Below, piece after piece: positions 9,783 to 21,177 of a stretch of DNA of 57,032 bases (positions are counted from its first letter, which is position 1; the number at the start of each line of letters is the position of its first letter). The notes beneath the pieces are model-generated. The model did no database searches. It worked only from the letters and a program-made list of their open reading frames with translations, and was not told the origin of the DNA. Origin of the DNA: Carex sylvatica (Eukaryota; Streptophyta; Magnoliopsida; Poales; Cyperaceae); the NCBI GenBank assembly GCA_964058845.1, contig CAXKVR010000226.1, positions 1-57,032 on the forward strand. The letters run 5' to 3'. Both the position numbers and the translations under genes were made by a program.

Positions 9783-11999
9783 TGCGGTCGTCAGACAGAC
9801 GGACTACCGTCAAGCGATTAATCGGTATACAGCTGATTAATCATAATTATACAAACGATTAATCATTTTTATTAAAATTATGTGTAGATATTCATACTTT
9901 ATTAAAAATAATTTATTTAACTCATTAGATAAACTTAATTTAACTTAATTCTATTATTATAACATGACATTGCTCTTATTTCTTTTTAACAACACATATG
10001 CACTTTATATGTAGAACTGTAGAAGTACACATTTATTTAATACAAAAATAAATTTGAGAATTAAGTTTTTTTTTAAATACTAATAAAATATTAGTTGAAA
10101 GAAATGAAACATTCTAATATAAAATTACTAAATTTAATTTATGATAACAACTTAATTTTACATATAAACATGACGTACTAATTGAAAAATTTACATCAAT
10201 AAGTAAGAAAAATAAAAGTTATATAATAATAGAAGAATTAATTAATTTCAATATATATATATATATATATATATATGTATAATATTAGATTTATATATCC
10301 AATCACAAATAAAACTACAGTATATAATTAATGAAACTTATTGTCACATGCAGTCACAAAAAAAAAATGAAAATAAATATTCATTGTACTAAATGTGAAT
10401 GAATGGACAATTAAACGGAAATAAATGGAATAATCATGAATAATCGATCGATTAATCGGAAAAATTCGCAAACAGACCCTGATTAGTGTTTTCGTAATAG
10501 TTTGACCACCGTTAACGATTAAGCAGGCATTTAATCGGTCCTCAAAACTGTTTTCTACAAGACAAAGTACACGTCTAGATAGCTTGACACATGAATTGAC
10601 CAAATTAGAGTTTGTATGCATGAAATCTTAGGTAACACAAGCTTAGCCAGATCGTCGATTACTTTACCAACTTAGAGTAAACTTAGGTTATTTAAGTCGA
10701 CACTAATAATTGCAAGACTTAAATATTCATTGGGGGAAACCAAAATTCGAAATTAGGATTTTTCTCTCGATTAATTCACCAACTTAGGATATATTTAGTT
10801 TATGTAAGTCAATTACTTGAAATTGTGAGACTTAAATACTCGTTCGGGAAAACTAATATTCCAAATAAACGTCCATTTAATCATTAATGGTGGTCAAACT
10901 GTTACAAATATACTAATTGAAGGTTTGTTTGTGAATTTTTCTGATTAATCAGCCGATTATTCCCGATTATTTTGTTTATTTTCGTTTAATCGTCCGTTTA
11001 TTCCATTGAATATTTATTTTTATATATTTTTTCTGTGACTATGTGTGATAATAAATTTTATAAATTCTATATTGTAGTTTTATTTGTACTTAGATATACA
11101 TCCAATATTTTTTATATATGCTTTTTCATTTTTATTTATTTTGAAATTGATTAATTCTTTTATTATTTATATAACATCTATTTTTCTTACTTACCGATGT
11201 AATTATGTTTATATGTGAAATTAAGTTGTTGTCATAAATTAAATTTACTTTCAAATAATATTGTATTAGTATTTAAAAAAATAATAATTCTCAAATTTAT
11301 TTTTGTATTAAATAAATTTGTACTTGCACATGTAAAAAAAAGAAAAGCCTATATCTATCGACCCTCTTCACTTCTTTGTTTAGGCTTTGTTCGGTCCACT
11401 GATGAGAATAGAAATGAGTGTCAGCATAGAAAAAGTAAAAATTTGAATTGTTTTTTATTATTCACGTAAAAAAACCTGAATTTTTTTTTTTTTTCAAACG
11501 AGTGAACAGTAACAGGAGCGAATACGTCTTTATTGTCTTTAAAGAATGGGAAATTTCAGACCTAAAAGAAAGTTTTTTAGAGCATTGAATGGACCTGACG
11601 TACCTAACTTATCAGATTGCTTTAACAGGGTTTCTTAATAAAGAAAAATAAACATAAAAACGACAAACTAAACTAAACTAAACTAAACTAAACTAAAGGA
11701 ATGGACGTAAAAGAGAGAGACTGAGCTAGACGCTTTAGTTGCTCAACTGCCCCTTTGAGCACCTCTACATAATGACTAGAAAGTTTAGCCAAGTGGGTAT
11801 GTTATTGTTAAGAAGAAATAAAGTAGTATTATATTAATAATAAAATTAAGTTAAATTAAATTTATTTGATAAGTTTGAAGAGTTAAATAAATTATGAATA
11901 TACACACATAATTTTAATAAAAATAATTAATCGTTTGTATAATTCTGATTAATTAGCCACATACTAATTAATCACTTGGTAGTACCCTGTCGATCGCAT
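9783..11999. mobile_element. Large inverted-repeat element with ATTAATCG-rich arms
   Basis: The left arm (about 9783-10540) and right arm (about 10880-11340, resuming 11820-11999) are reverse complements in long blocks. Examples: ATGCGGTCGTCAGACAG versus CTGTCGATCGCAT at the termini, and GACCACCGTTAACGATTAA versus TTAATCATTAATGGTGGTC near the centre. The arms are rich in GATTAATCG-type palindromic words. The right arm is interrupted by about 480 bp of unrelated sequence (11340-11820) that includes five AAACT units near 11671-11695. There is no transposase frame. No convincing target duplication was found at the outer edges. Confidence 0.65.
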
Positions 12000-12872
12000 A
12001 ATTTTACTCACATGTGCTTCTAAATTATAATTTCAACTTTGATTGTCCAAGTTAAAACTTACAAGGTTATGTTATAGACTGAATTAGTATGATTGCATTG
12101 TAGTTACAATAACACTATATTTTATTTTCTCTTTTGCTCCGCGGCGTGGTCCCACTCCCACCCAAGCCAACACTCGAAAGCAAACACAAGAAGGCGATTA
12201 GCGTCGTAGGGAGTCAGATGCGCTTCACTGCCACCATTCTTCTTTTCTCTTATTTTATCTTGCAACAAGGCGATTACCATGTTCATTAAATTTTTTCAAA
12301 GTTTCGAATTCATCAAAGCACAATAGCAGTTAATAGCTACAACTGTTGAAGCAAAGCACTACAAACTATATTAGAGAAGTGTAAGCCAGGGGAGACCTCA
12401 ATGGGGGATCAACAATAAATTGATCTAAAAAATAGTTTATAGTTCACCCTAAATTACATAAGCAAAGTGAATGGCTGAGTTCCATGACTAATTCAAGACA
12501 AACCTTTTGTTTTACATCTACTGGCATCAAATGCCACTGATATTTCCCCTGATGGACAATCCAATCTTCAATGACAAGTCATTTAGTGGGTCTTTATTAG
12601 ATAAATGCTACATTTCAAGTGCTTCAAGTTTTACAATTTTTTTTTCAATCTCCCATTTTGAAATAGCAATCTTAATGTTTTCATTACCGTGGATTGACAT
12701 TTGGGTTAAGCTTAATGGTCAGACTAGTATATAACAGAATCAGCAACTCTACTAAACGCTCCTTGGAATGACTTGTGATTCTGACCACAAATCAGTTGCA
12801 CAATTGTAAGATAACCCAATCTAAGCATGCAATAGAAGCCTGAACAAGTTTGTACTCGACATTTGGCCTTGG
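12000..12872. other. Intergenic DNA and probable 3' UTR of the SINAT gene
   Basis: About 12270-12872 is less AT-rich and probably includes the 3' untranslated region of the minus-strand SINAT gene. A short GC-richer stretch at 12135-12235 is unexplained. No protein-coding gene recognised. Confidence 0.4.
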
Positions 12873-15246
12873 TCACTGCTCCTTCCAGATACGACCAGTG
12901 ACTCTGAGTTTGAGCTCTTGACGGTTGCCACCAGAGAAGAAGAGAGCCATCTTTCGGTGGATTATGAGGCCGTCATGGCTGTCACGCACCTTCCTGTGGC
13001 CATCCCTGATGCTTCTTGGCACCCCTTGCCATATCAACTTTCGACCATTGCCACCAACCTCCAAGCTGTAACCATAGCCCTTTGCGTCCTCATCTTCCCC
13101 CATGAACCGAAGAAATGCCATGTAGACTGGAGCTACTCCTAGGAGAAACGCTTCAAAATGAAGGCAGAAGTGTTGCCCAAAACAGTTGAAAACCTATCAA
13201 TGCAAGTGTCAGTGTTTAGTAAGACACAGTAGAGATTGAATTCTACCTGGATTCTGGTAGAATTTTGAGGGTACATAGATCAGCAGCCTTCTCATAAGAA
13301 ACCATCAGAATATTTTGTGTACCGGACTAATCAGACAAGAAGAAATTCACACATAAACCTGCAAAGTGTGAAATTCATGTGTACCTTGCAGAAATAATAA
13401 GCATCATGTAAATCCCAAAATGGCTGGAAAGTAAAAACATGCGGAATATCACAACCTACATCCCGCACCATTTATCTCTCTACCAAATGAGGAAGAAAAG
13501 GAAGTATAATTTGCATGGTTTCATCGAAGTAGAAGAGGCAGGTTGTATGTGAATTTTTTCATCTTTCAACGTGAATACGAGGTTCTTCTAATTTTGCAAG
13601 GCTGTACTTTGTATTTTGATGTCCCATAGGTGTATACTGCATACATAAATTTAATAGAAATACTACCAATACCAAAGAATGCAAATACTTAACTGCGTTA
13701 ACACTTAACAGATCCATATTTGGACTAAAATCATGGATCCATTATAAATTGGTACCCAAATTTAATAACCAATAAGCTATTCTATCTGGTCTGAGGAAAC
13801 ATACATAGGAATCAACAGTGCTATGAGGGTCACTACCCAATTAAAGGTGTTGGAATTGATAAACAAACAAAATATTTGTTTTCATAAACTAACTTCATTA
13901 CAAAAACTAATTACAATTGATAAGAAGAGCAAATACCGTAAGCATCCATGTCGCATTTTCAACCTCATGTGGGTTCGATTTGACATACCGGTGGTTAAAG
14001 GTGCACCCGTCATGCATGTCAACCTTATGGTCATCTTTTAGGTGTGCCAAAATAGCCCCTACATCTCCTGTGACAAGACACTCGGCCCCAGCATAGGGGC
14101 AACTGTACGGTCTGAACCTACACTGCTGCTCGTGCTTCAACTTTCCATAATAAGGAAATATTTCAGGGCACCCAACACTTTGGTACCTACATGGGAGTTC
14201 CAGAGATTCGGCCACTTTTTCTAAGGCTAGACATCTAATGTTGCCAAGCTCGTGGCGGCATGTGGGGCAGTGGTTGTGTACTCTAGCCTTGCAGCTTGAG
14301 CATAATGTATGGCCATTTGGGCACTGCAAGAGAAAATAGATAGAGAGTCAGTGCATCTTGGATTTTGTATTTGGCAACAATATTCCAACATTATACATTT
14401 TAAAAATAGAATTTCATTGTCTTAATTGCCCCCACAAGATCAAAAGCGTCTGGAATTGCAGAATTTGTTGGAAACACTTTAAATAGCGGGAAAAATAATT
14501 AGGAAGAGTTCTATTCCATATTTCCATGGAGGAGTTTTACCAAACAAAGTTTACGTAAAACGGAATAGCACATGCAAGAGAGCTATTCCGCTCCTTCAAG
14601 GGGAAGTAGGAACAGTGGACGAGTGAAGAGTGCTAGGGCGCCCCACAAATTTCAACCAAAATGTAGCCAAACGGCTCTAACACAATTCAGAATAGCACTA
14701 TTCCATCACTAATCTAGCACTCTTTTATCATTCTCACCAACGCACACTTTTAGCACTTCCAATTTACTCTTCATAATAGCATAACTTTAGCATTATTCCA
14801 TAATAATTTACCAAAGATCTGTTTAAAAATTAGGATAATCATGCAAGTATGTAACCCAGAGACTATGGCATTTTGTACAGCACATACTCAACTGAAAATG
14901 AGATATAAGCGTAAGAGATTTCACTTTCAGTTGCATTCCTCATGATACTCCCTTCCTCTTTTGTTGTACTTTTTTACACTTTGCATTCTGCAAATATAAG
15001 AGGAAAAGCACATAGATAAGATAACATTACCTGGTGAATAGGAGGGTACATGGAATTGGCACAAACGGGGCATTCTAGAAGCTCGTGCACAGAATTTGAC
15101 GAACCCACACCAGATTTATTAACTGGAATAGACCAAGTTCTACCAAGGCTGAGCTTTCTTATTTCACCACTGTTGCTTAACAAATTAGTACTCTCAACCA
15201 TCTCAGATTCTGGTATATCCTCCGTTATCCCTGAATTAGATGACAT
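12873..15246 (-). CDS. SINAT: SINAT-type RING E3 ubiquitin ligase (Seven-in-absentia family), complete
   Basis: E3 ubiquitin ligase that transfers ubiquitin from an E2 to substrate proteins. Plant SINATs act in hormone signalling, light signalling and autophagy turnover. Three coding exons on the minus strand, 15031-15246, 13937-14323 and 12873-13193, join in phase with GT-AG borders to give 307 residues, the usual family length. The split RING has C59-x2-C62, then C73, H77, C80, C83, C91 and C94. The SIAH-type zinc finger follows at about 110-165 (CRYQSVGC... CPY... H... H). The substrate-binding TRAF-like domain contains ENATWML, NCFGQHFCLHFEAF and APVYMAFLRFMG. The first intron divides the RING immediately before C73. 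A further 5' UTR intron is likely (donor near 15786). Which Arabidopsis SINAT is orthologous cannot be told by eye. Confidence 0.95.
14490..14810. repeat. Possible MITE inside SINAT intron 1
   Basis: GAGTTCTATTCCATA and later AATAGCACTATTCCATCAC, with CCAAACGGCTCT and AGAGCTATTCCG between, form loosely inverted words within the intron. Boundaries and target duplication were not resolved. Its presence in an intron of an otherwise intact gene suggests a tolerated small insertion. Confidence 0.3.
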
Positions 15247-15390
15247 TTTGTCTTGATTGCCTTATTGGCGCCTTGAAGCAGCAGATCGGCCCAGAGATGA
15301 GATGTCTGCTTTGTAACAACAAAGTAAGAGAGAGAGCTTAACAAATATTTACTCAATTCAAAGATAAAAGCCTAATTTTGTGAAAGAAAG

Positions 15391-15412
15391 AAAGAAAGAA
15401 AGAAAGAAAGAA
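15391..15412. repeat. (GAAA)n microsatellite in SINAT 5' leader
   Basis: About five to six GAAA units on the plus strand, in the untranslated or promoter region upstream of the SINAT start codon. Confidence 0.8.
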
Positions 15413-15895
15413 ATCCCCAATACTCCTTTGAGTAGACAACGTTTGACGTCAATCATTCGAATTCTATGCTATTAGGACGACAAACTAAAGCAAAGTAGTG
15501 CGAAAATGGAAAGAAGAGATCAGAAAAGAAAAGGAGCACCAATTCAATTCAGGGACGCGTGATATATTCCAAATAATGGCTTCAATTGAAAGTGGTTAAA
15601 CTTCTCAACCCAAACATAGCAAAAATAATTTCTAAAAATAGAGCATCAATTCATTTTATTTTTATTTTTTTTAACAATATCGTTCGCCGAGGCCTCTTAC
15701 AAGTAACGATTAGAAAAAAAATTAGCAAATAAATCAGACAAAAAACAACTGAAAGAGAGGTAACGGAAATAACCTAGAGATCTAACCTTGGACTGGAAGA
15801 TCCGAGCAATTTTGCAGAGAGAAGGAGAAAGAGAGAGAGATTATCAGTCCGACAGGATCCAACTACCGCTGGCGAGTGTTGAGTGTGTGTGGGGA

Positions 15896-15922
15896 GCGAG
15901 AGAGAGAGAGAGAGAGAGAGAA
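15896..15922. repeat. (GA)n microsatellite near the SINAT transcription start
   Basis: An uninterrupted AG/GA run on the plus strand, read as (CT)n on the coding strand. CT-rich microsatellites are common in plant core promoters and 5' UTRs, so this probably marks the 5' end of the SINAT transcript. Confidence 0.7.
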
Positions 15923-15999
15923 TTTAAGTTCTGGTCTTCTGGCAGCGGTTCGAGGGCTCCCGAGTCTCGAGTCAGTCAAGTGATATGCAATGCAATGCA

Positions 16000-17375
16000 T
16001 ATGCTTCCTTAATTCTTAATTACTGAGATTGATTCATTCATTTGTTTTGCAAAGTTGTTATCGCTTCCAAGTCCTTCGCTCTAGTTTTTTTTTTTTTTTA
16101 TGTACATTAGTCTTCAACTTTATTTTGCATAATAGATTTTCATCATTAAATACTTAACTTTTTCCTATTCAGTAGGCAGCACATAACATTTCCATGTATT
16201 AAATATTTTTACTAATGTCGCATTCACACGTCTTAATACAATAATATATTCTTCTGTGTTGGAAAAGGAAGTCGCCTTCGGTCTAATTGTTTAATCTTTT
16301 AATAACTTTTATGTTTGAATTTTGTATTAGATATCAAATGTGTAGCTACAATTAACATCAACAACTATAATATGATTTTCTGTGATTGCTCTTGTAATAA
16401 GAATGATTAAGAAATCTGAGTATTTATTAAGTGTAATCTTAGTATAATTAATAAAGAGATTCTATTTTCTCTCAAAAATAAAACATTAGCACTGTGGGAC
16501 ACTAAATCATGCGGAGAAAATAAGAGTATTTAACATTAATTAATAAACTAATAACTTTTACTCATAGAAGTATTAACCTCTAAGTAGTGAACTAAATTTT
16601 TTGGACCAGAACTATCTGTTTGCACAAAAGTGTATAGCAAAGTTTCAGTATAGTAAATCGTACCTTTTAACCTGAACTACACTGTGACTCAGATTGCAAG
16701 TATATAATCCTATCGATGGTATGGTCAGGTATCGATCCAGAGGACGGTTCAAGTATTAACTAGATTTTACCTAAATTACTTAAAAACTAGAAGTTGAAAA
16801 ATGGTTGATTTTGGTTGTTTATATTTCCTAAATAGTTCAATGATAGAGATTAAAACAAATAAGAGAGTAAATAAATTTAGTTTAATTCAGTAATATAAAA
16901 GATGTTTCCAGGATTTCTGATTTCATCTTCAATTCTGCCTCTCGGTACCTGACGCGGAGATCATGGCCCTCGAGTTAATACAACAGCCATTTGTTTTTGT
17001 ATTGATAGTTTTGTGTAGGATTCTATTGACCGTACCCGATGTTCCTAAACTTCAACTCTCGTTTTCTGGCTTTAATAAACACGATACTGGAATTGCAATT
17101 TCTACCCTCTTAGGTTTATAAACCTCAACTCTCGTTTGTTGGTATTCTACCTAAGTTACTTGTTTGGTTTACTAAAGGTATCCACCATCTCTCGATACAT
17201 GAAAAGTTTCACCTCTCGGCTTACAAACCTACCTCATGTACTTAGTATGGTTAAGTGAAATATCAATGCCAAATTACAAGAAAGATGTTGCATTACATCT
17301 AACAGTAAACCAAGAATAATTCAAGCAATTTCAACTAAGCAATTAAATTAATACTCAAACAAGCAAACACAAACA
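16000..17375. repeat. Unclassified repeat-like sequence abutting the FRS-like gene
   Basis: No gene seen. About 16600-17350 contains spaced CTCTCG words (CAACTCTCGTTTTCTGG, CAACTCTCGTTTGTTGG, ATCTCTCGATACATG, CACCTCTCGGCTTAC) and GTATCGATCCAGAGGACGG. I have the impression of a widespread plant dispersed repeat but cannot assign a class. It begins where similarity to FRS proteins stops, so it may have truncated that gene. Confidence 0.4.
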
Positions 17376-18269
17376 TCAACACAGATTCAAATAACATGCA
17401 TATAAAATAACTTTTTTATGTCTGTCGATGTGGTTCCATGCATCTCTGCGAGTAAACAGACACCGCATGTAACCACCAGCACTTTTTATTATCAGACTGA
17501 TATTCGCTGCTATAGTAAGACCTTGGTCTTCGTGAAACTCTAATAGTATTTGGTATTTGTTTGGAATATAGCGAAATCCAAAAATGATGAATGCTTTATC
17601 AGGCACCAACTCGTGGTTGTGTGGTAAAACAACTTCTTTCACAATCCAAGTTCCAACCAAATCAGTATCAGTCAATTTCACACATGGGTTACAACCAGTA
17701 GATATTGCTGTCATTTTCTTCTTAGGAATACGTTCATCAATATGAGTTGCTTCTATTCTGCACTTACCATAAGCAAACACATATTGGTGAACCTGACTAG
17801 TACCCCTCTTCTTGTGTCGTGACATTTTGAAAACACCAAATCCAACTTGCTTGACAAATAAGGAGTAATACTGATATGCTTCCTCAATAGAGTCAAACTC
17901 ATCGCCAACACAAGGTGGATTTAATTCGTACTCTTCATCATCCATATCATCAACTTCATCTTCTACATCTTCCTCAAAATTAACATTTTCTCTAACTTTT
18001 TCATTTGCAACCAGATCAACCTCAACTTCTGCAACTTCAAAATGATCACCTTGACAATGTACACTTTTCTGTTGTACATCATCGACTTCATTGTCAACAT
18101 ATTCAACATTCAAATCCCAATGATATCCCGGCTCCCTTATGCCAACATCATTTTCAATTCGTTCATTATCACGATAAACATCCTCAAATAAACGATACAA
18201 ATTGACCTCATCAAACTCATCACGTAACCGAAACTCATTTCCAAACTCTTCGTTCAGATCAATATCCAT
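17376..18269 (-). pseudogene. FAR1/FRS-like gene fragment (FAR1 DNA-binding domain only)
   Basis: Encodes 297 residues. The acidic N-terminus (residues 1-115, many Asp/Glu, two DLN words) is followed by a FAR1-type zinc-binding domain at about 118-225: AYQYYSLFVKQVGFGVF, GKCR, TGCNPCVKL, TWIVKEVVLPHNHELVP. FRS proteins are transcription factors derived from Mutator-like transposases. They normally continue with a MULE transposase core and a SWIM zinc finger, reaching 650-850 residues. Here similarity ends around residue 285 and the frame runs out into unrelated repeat sequence. No MULE or SWIM segment was found downstream on this strand. Whether this short protein is expressed is unknown. Alternatively it is the remnant of a FAR1-bearing Mutator-like transposon, which the repeat-rich surroundings favour. 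Confidence 0.75.
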
Positions 18270-20483
18270 ACTGCATTCAATAATAACAACAATATATATT
18301 AAAATTGAAGGAACTTCAATATTGAACCCTTTAGATACAATTATTTAACTCTAATTCAATATGTATTTACAATGTATAAAAAAGTTAACTGCACCAAAAG
18401 ATAACAGAACTAAGTATTTAATATTAAACCCTTTATGTACAAGTATTTAACTCTAATTCCATAAGTATTTACTAGCTATAAAAAAAGATCCATACTACTA
18501 ACTGTTACCCCTCCTTTTAATATTAAACCATAAATGTACAAGTATTTAACTGCAAATCAATATGTATTTACTAGGAAAAAATTTTTACCTGATCCTCTGT
18601 AATAAATCACAATTGGTCTAACACATATATATCAAGTCGTTCACAACTGAATAACAAAGTATTAATCCCTGACAAACAAAAAACATGACATTAAGAACAA
18701 AAAATATGAATTCAACCAGTATTAGTACTATGATAATAATATTAATATTAGTTTTATCAAGTGTTCATACTACATCAATCAATTATATATTCACAAAATC
18801 ATACAATAGCTGATCAATTATTGCAATACCTAATCGATTGGAAAAATCACAGCTCGCCAGCGATCAACTGAAAATATGAACGACGAATTAAAATAACTAT
18901 GCATCAAAGAATTAATACTAGTATGTACAAGTATTAATACTAAATGAATCCAAAAATCATTGATAATTCGTGAAAAAATACTTGATCAGTTGCTCAATTA
19001 ACTGATCACTATGAAAAATGACAGATCGCCTGAAATATGATCAATGACTTGAAATCAAATTCAAAAATAGCATTAATCCTGAATCTAACAAGTATTAATC
19101 CTTACATGAATCTATCATACATCCACAACTGGTTGAATTCGCTAAAAAATCCATCGATTAAGAATTCATCGAATCCAGATAATAAAATGACATAGAAATA
19201 CAATGAAACCAGATAAATTCTTATAATTCAAAACTCACTCGCCTGAAATATGGAAGATCGTCAGAGAATAACATAGATCGGATGAATGCTCGTCCAAAAA
19301 CAACGGGACGAATGATTCTCTCGACTCTATCGCCTCCAATACACTCTACGCTCGTGCAATTCCAAATAGACGATCGCCTCTCTCGCCTCTAACGATTGCA
19401 GTCTATGCTCGCCTATGCCGCCTTTGTATTCAGCCTTCAATCGCCTCAATCGCCTCGGGTCGTCGAAAAAATCACCTCAGATCTGAAAATGGAAATTGTG
19501 GGACGCATTAATTTTGAATTTTGAAAATAGAAATTGCGGGGATGCTTTAAGGGAACATAATATATATGCAGGGATGAAGATGCTTCAATACAAAAAATAG
19601 TGCGGGATTGAATCTGTTAATTGCGGGGCCCACCATATAGTTAAGGAAGTTAATCTAGTCAATGATTCTGCAGGGAAAAAGGGGGGACAGGGGTGAGGGG
19701 CTCCTTATAATTATTCTTTTATTTTTTGAGTTTTTGTTATTTGACGAGGTATTTAGCCAATTACATTTTTAGTTGTATTAGATTTTTTTTACAAGGTATT
19801 TTCAAGAATATTATTTATTTCATGTTTGTTAGACGTATTTTTATTGTAATCATGATAACATTGGTATGATATTGTTTTATTTATAACTTTTTCATTTTTT
19901 TTTTCCAACAAAACGACATTTAAAACAAATGAAGCATAATAAAAACCAAAACAATTAAAACATAACAAATAACAAAAATCCAAACAAATAAAAAAACCTA
20001 ATATGAAAAAAAAAAGTGGGGTTGCATCCGTTAGGTGAGGTCTCCAATAAAAAGGGTTGCATCCCTTAGGTGCGGTCATGGTAGAAATGAAATTTTTTAG
20101 AAAAGAGAGTTTTTTTTTTTTTTTTGAGAAAATGATATATTTAAACATTTCGAGAATATGAGAATTGCATTTAATTAAGAATGAATTAAAACCGTACTCA
20201 TTCTCCCAGCACACTCTCTTGATCTCTCTTAATCTTTTTGTTATATTTTTTTTCAAGAGACTATACTATCAGTTTTATGCTTTTCTCTCTCATTTAGATC
20301 TCAAGGGAGAATTACTATTTCTGTAATTAGAATCGCATAGGAGAAGGTTTGAAACGATCAGAAAGAGAGGTTTTAACTCAGGTCCAACAAACGTAAATAG
20401 AATGGTGTCGGAGAGGTTTAAAAGCAATCTGAAGGAGATGTCTTAGCATAGATCTAACAAATGTGATTGAAATGGTAATGAAA
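18270..20483. other. Upstream region of the FRS-like fragment; AT-rich repeats
   Basis: 18322-18574 holds about three degenerate ~110-bp repeats with GTACAAGTATTTAACT and AAGTATTTACTAG. 19240-19480 has CGCCTC/CTCGCC words that look like a 5' UTR or element end. 19490-19690 has GAAATTGCGGGGATGC-type sequence. A 155-codon minus-strand frame at 19789-20256 is Asn/Lys/Phe-rich with no domain; I do not call it a gene. Confidence 0.4.
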
Positions 20484-20575
20484 AGGGTTAGGACCGCAAT
20501 TTTTATTAATACCCAAAAAAATACCAAATTACTTAATCTATCCTGTTGCGCAGAGGAATTCATTTTCTGCCTTGT

Positions 20576-20696
20576 CCGGTTAATAAATAACCGGACCAAT
20601 CTTTTCTTTCCGGTTATTTATTAACCGGATAGGGAACATGAGTTCTGTTAATAAATAACCGGAAAGAAGGCATTGGTCCGGTTATTTATTAACCGG
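20576..20696. repeat. Subterminal palindrome array, left end of the MULE
   Basis: Four copies of a 19-bp motif alternate in orientation: CCGGTTAATAAATAACCGG at 20576-20594, CCGGTTATTTATTAACCGG at 20610-20628, a copy lacking a few bases at 20645-20662, and another at 20678-20696. Each has perfect or near-perfect 7-bp arms (CCGGTTA/TAACCGG) around an asymmetric 5-bp core. A degraded fifth (TTATTAATTAACCGAAC) follows at about 20707. Such arrays are candidate transposase-binding sites; that role is inference. Confidence 0.9.
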
Positions 20697-21177
20697 ACAC
20701 AATTTAGTTATTAATTAACCGAACAGATAACCTTTCCGGGTTATTTAAATACCGGTTGATAACTCTATATATACCCTGCAGTCCAATTTCAATTTCGTCT
20801 GATAAAATTCGTCTAATAAAATTTTGAGAAAAAGAGAAGAGAAAAAAAGAAAAAAAAATATAAGTTTCTTTTATAAATTATTTAATTTATAAAATTATGT
20901 TGTATTTATAGTATTATAATTTTTTTAAATTGTAATTTATTGTTGATAAATTATATAAATATGACCTGCGTATTTGTCTGATTTCGTATATGTCAGAGAA
21001 AATTTTGAATTCGTATCTGAGAAGAAAAGAAGGGAAAAAAAGAAGAGAAGAAAAAAAATGTAAGTTTTCTTTATAAATAAGTTATAAATTATTTAATTTC
21101 TGAAATTGTGTTGTACTTATAGTATTATAATTTTTTTAAATTGTAGTTTGTTATCCAGACCAATCAAAACAAAAAAA

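Noticed and set aside
10328..10621. 97-codon minus-strand frame and the 84-codon frame at 11215-11469
   Set aside because: Both fall in the inverted arms of the 9783-11999 element and show no transposase motif.
9783..11999. Clear target duplication for the large inverted-repeat element
   Set aside because: Flanks (AATTCATGT versus AATTTTACT) agree only in the first four and last bases, which is not better than chance in AT-rich DNA.
19789..20256. 155-codon minus-strand frame
   Set aside because: Composition is that of random AT-rich DNA (Asn, Lys, Phe, Ile), no domain, overlaps repeat-like sequence.
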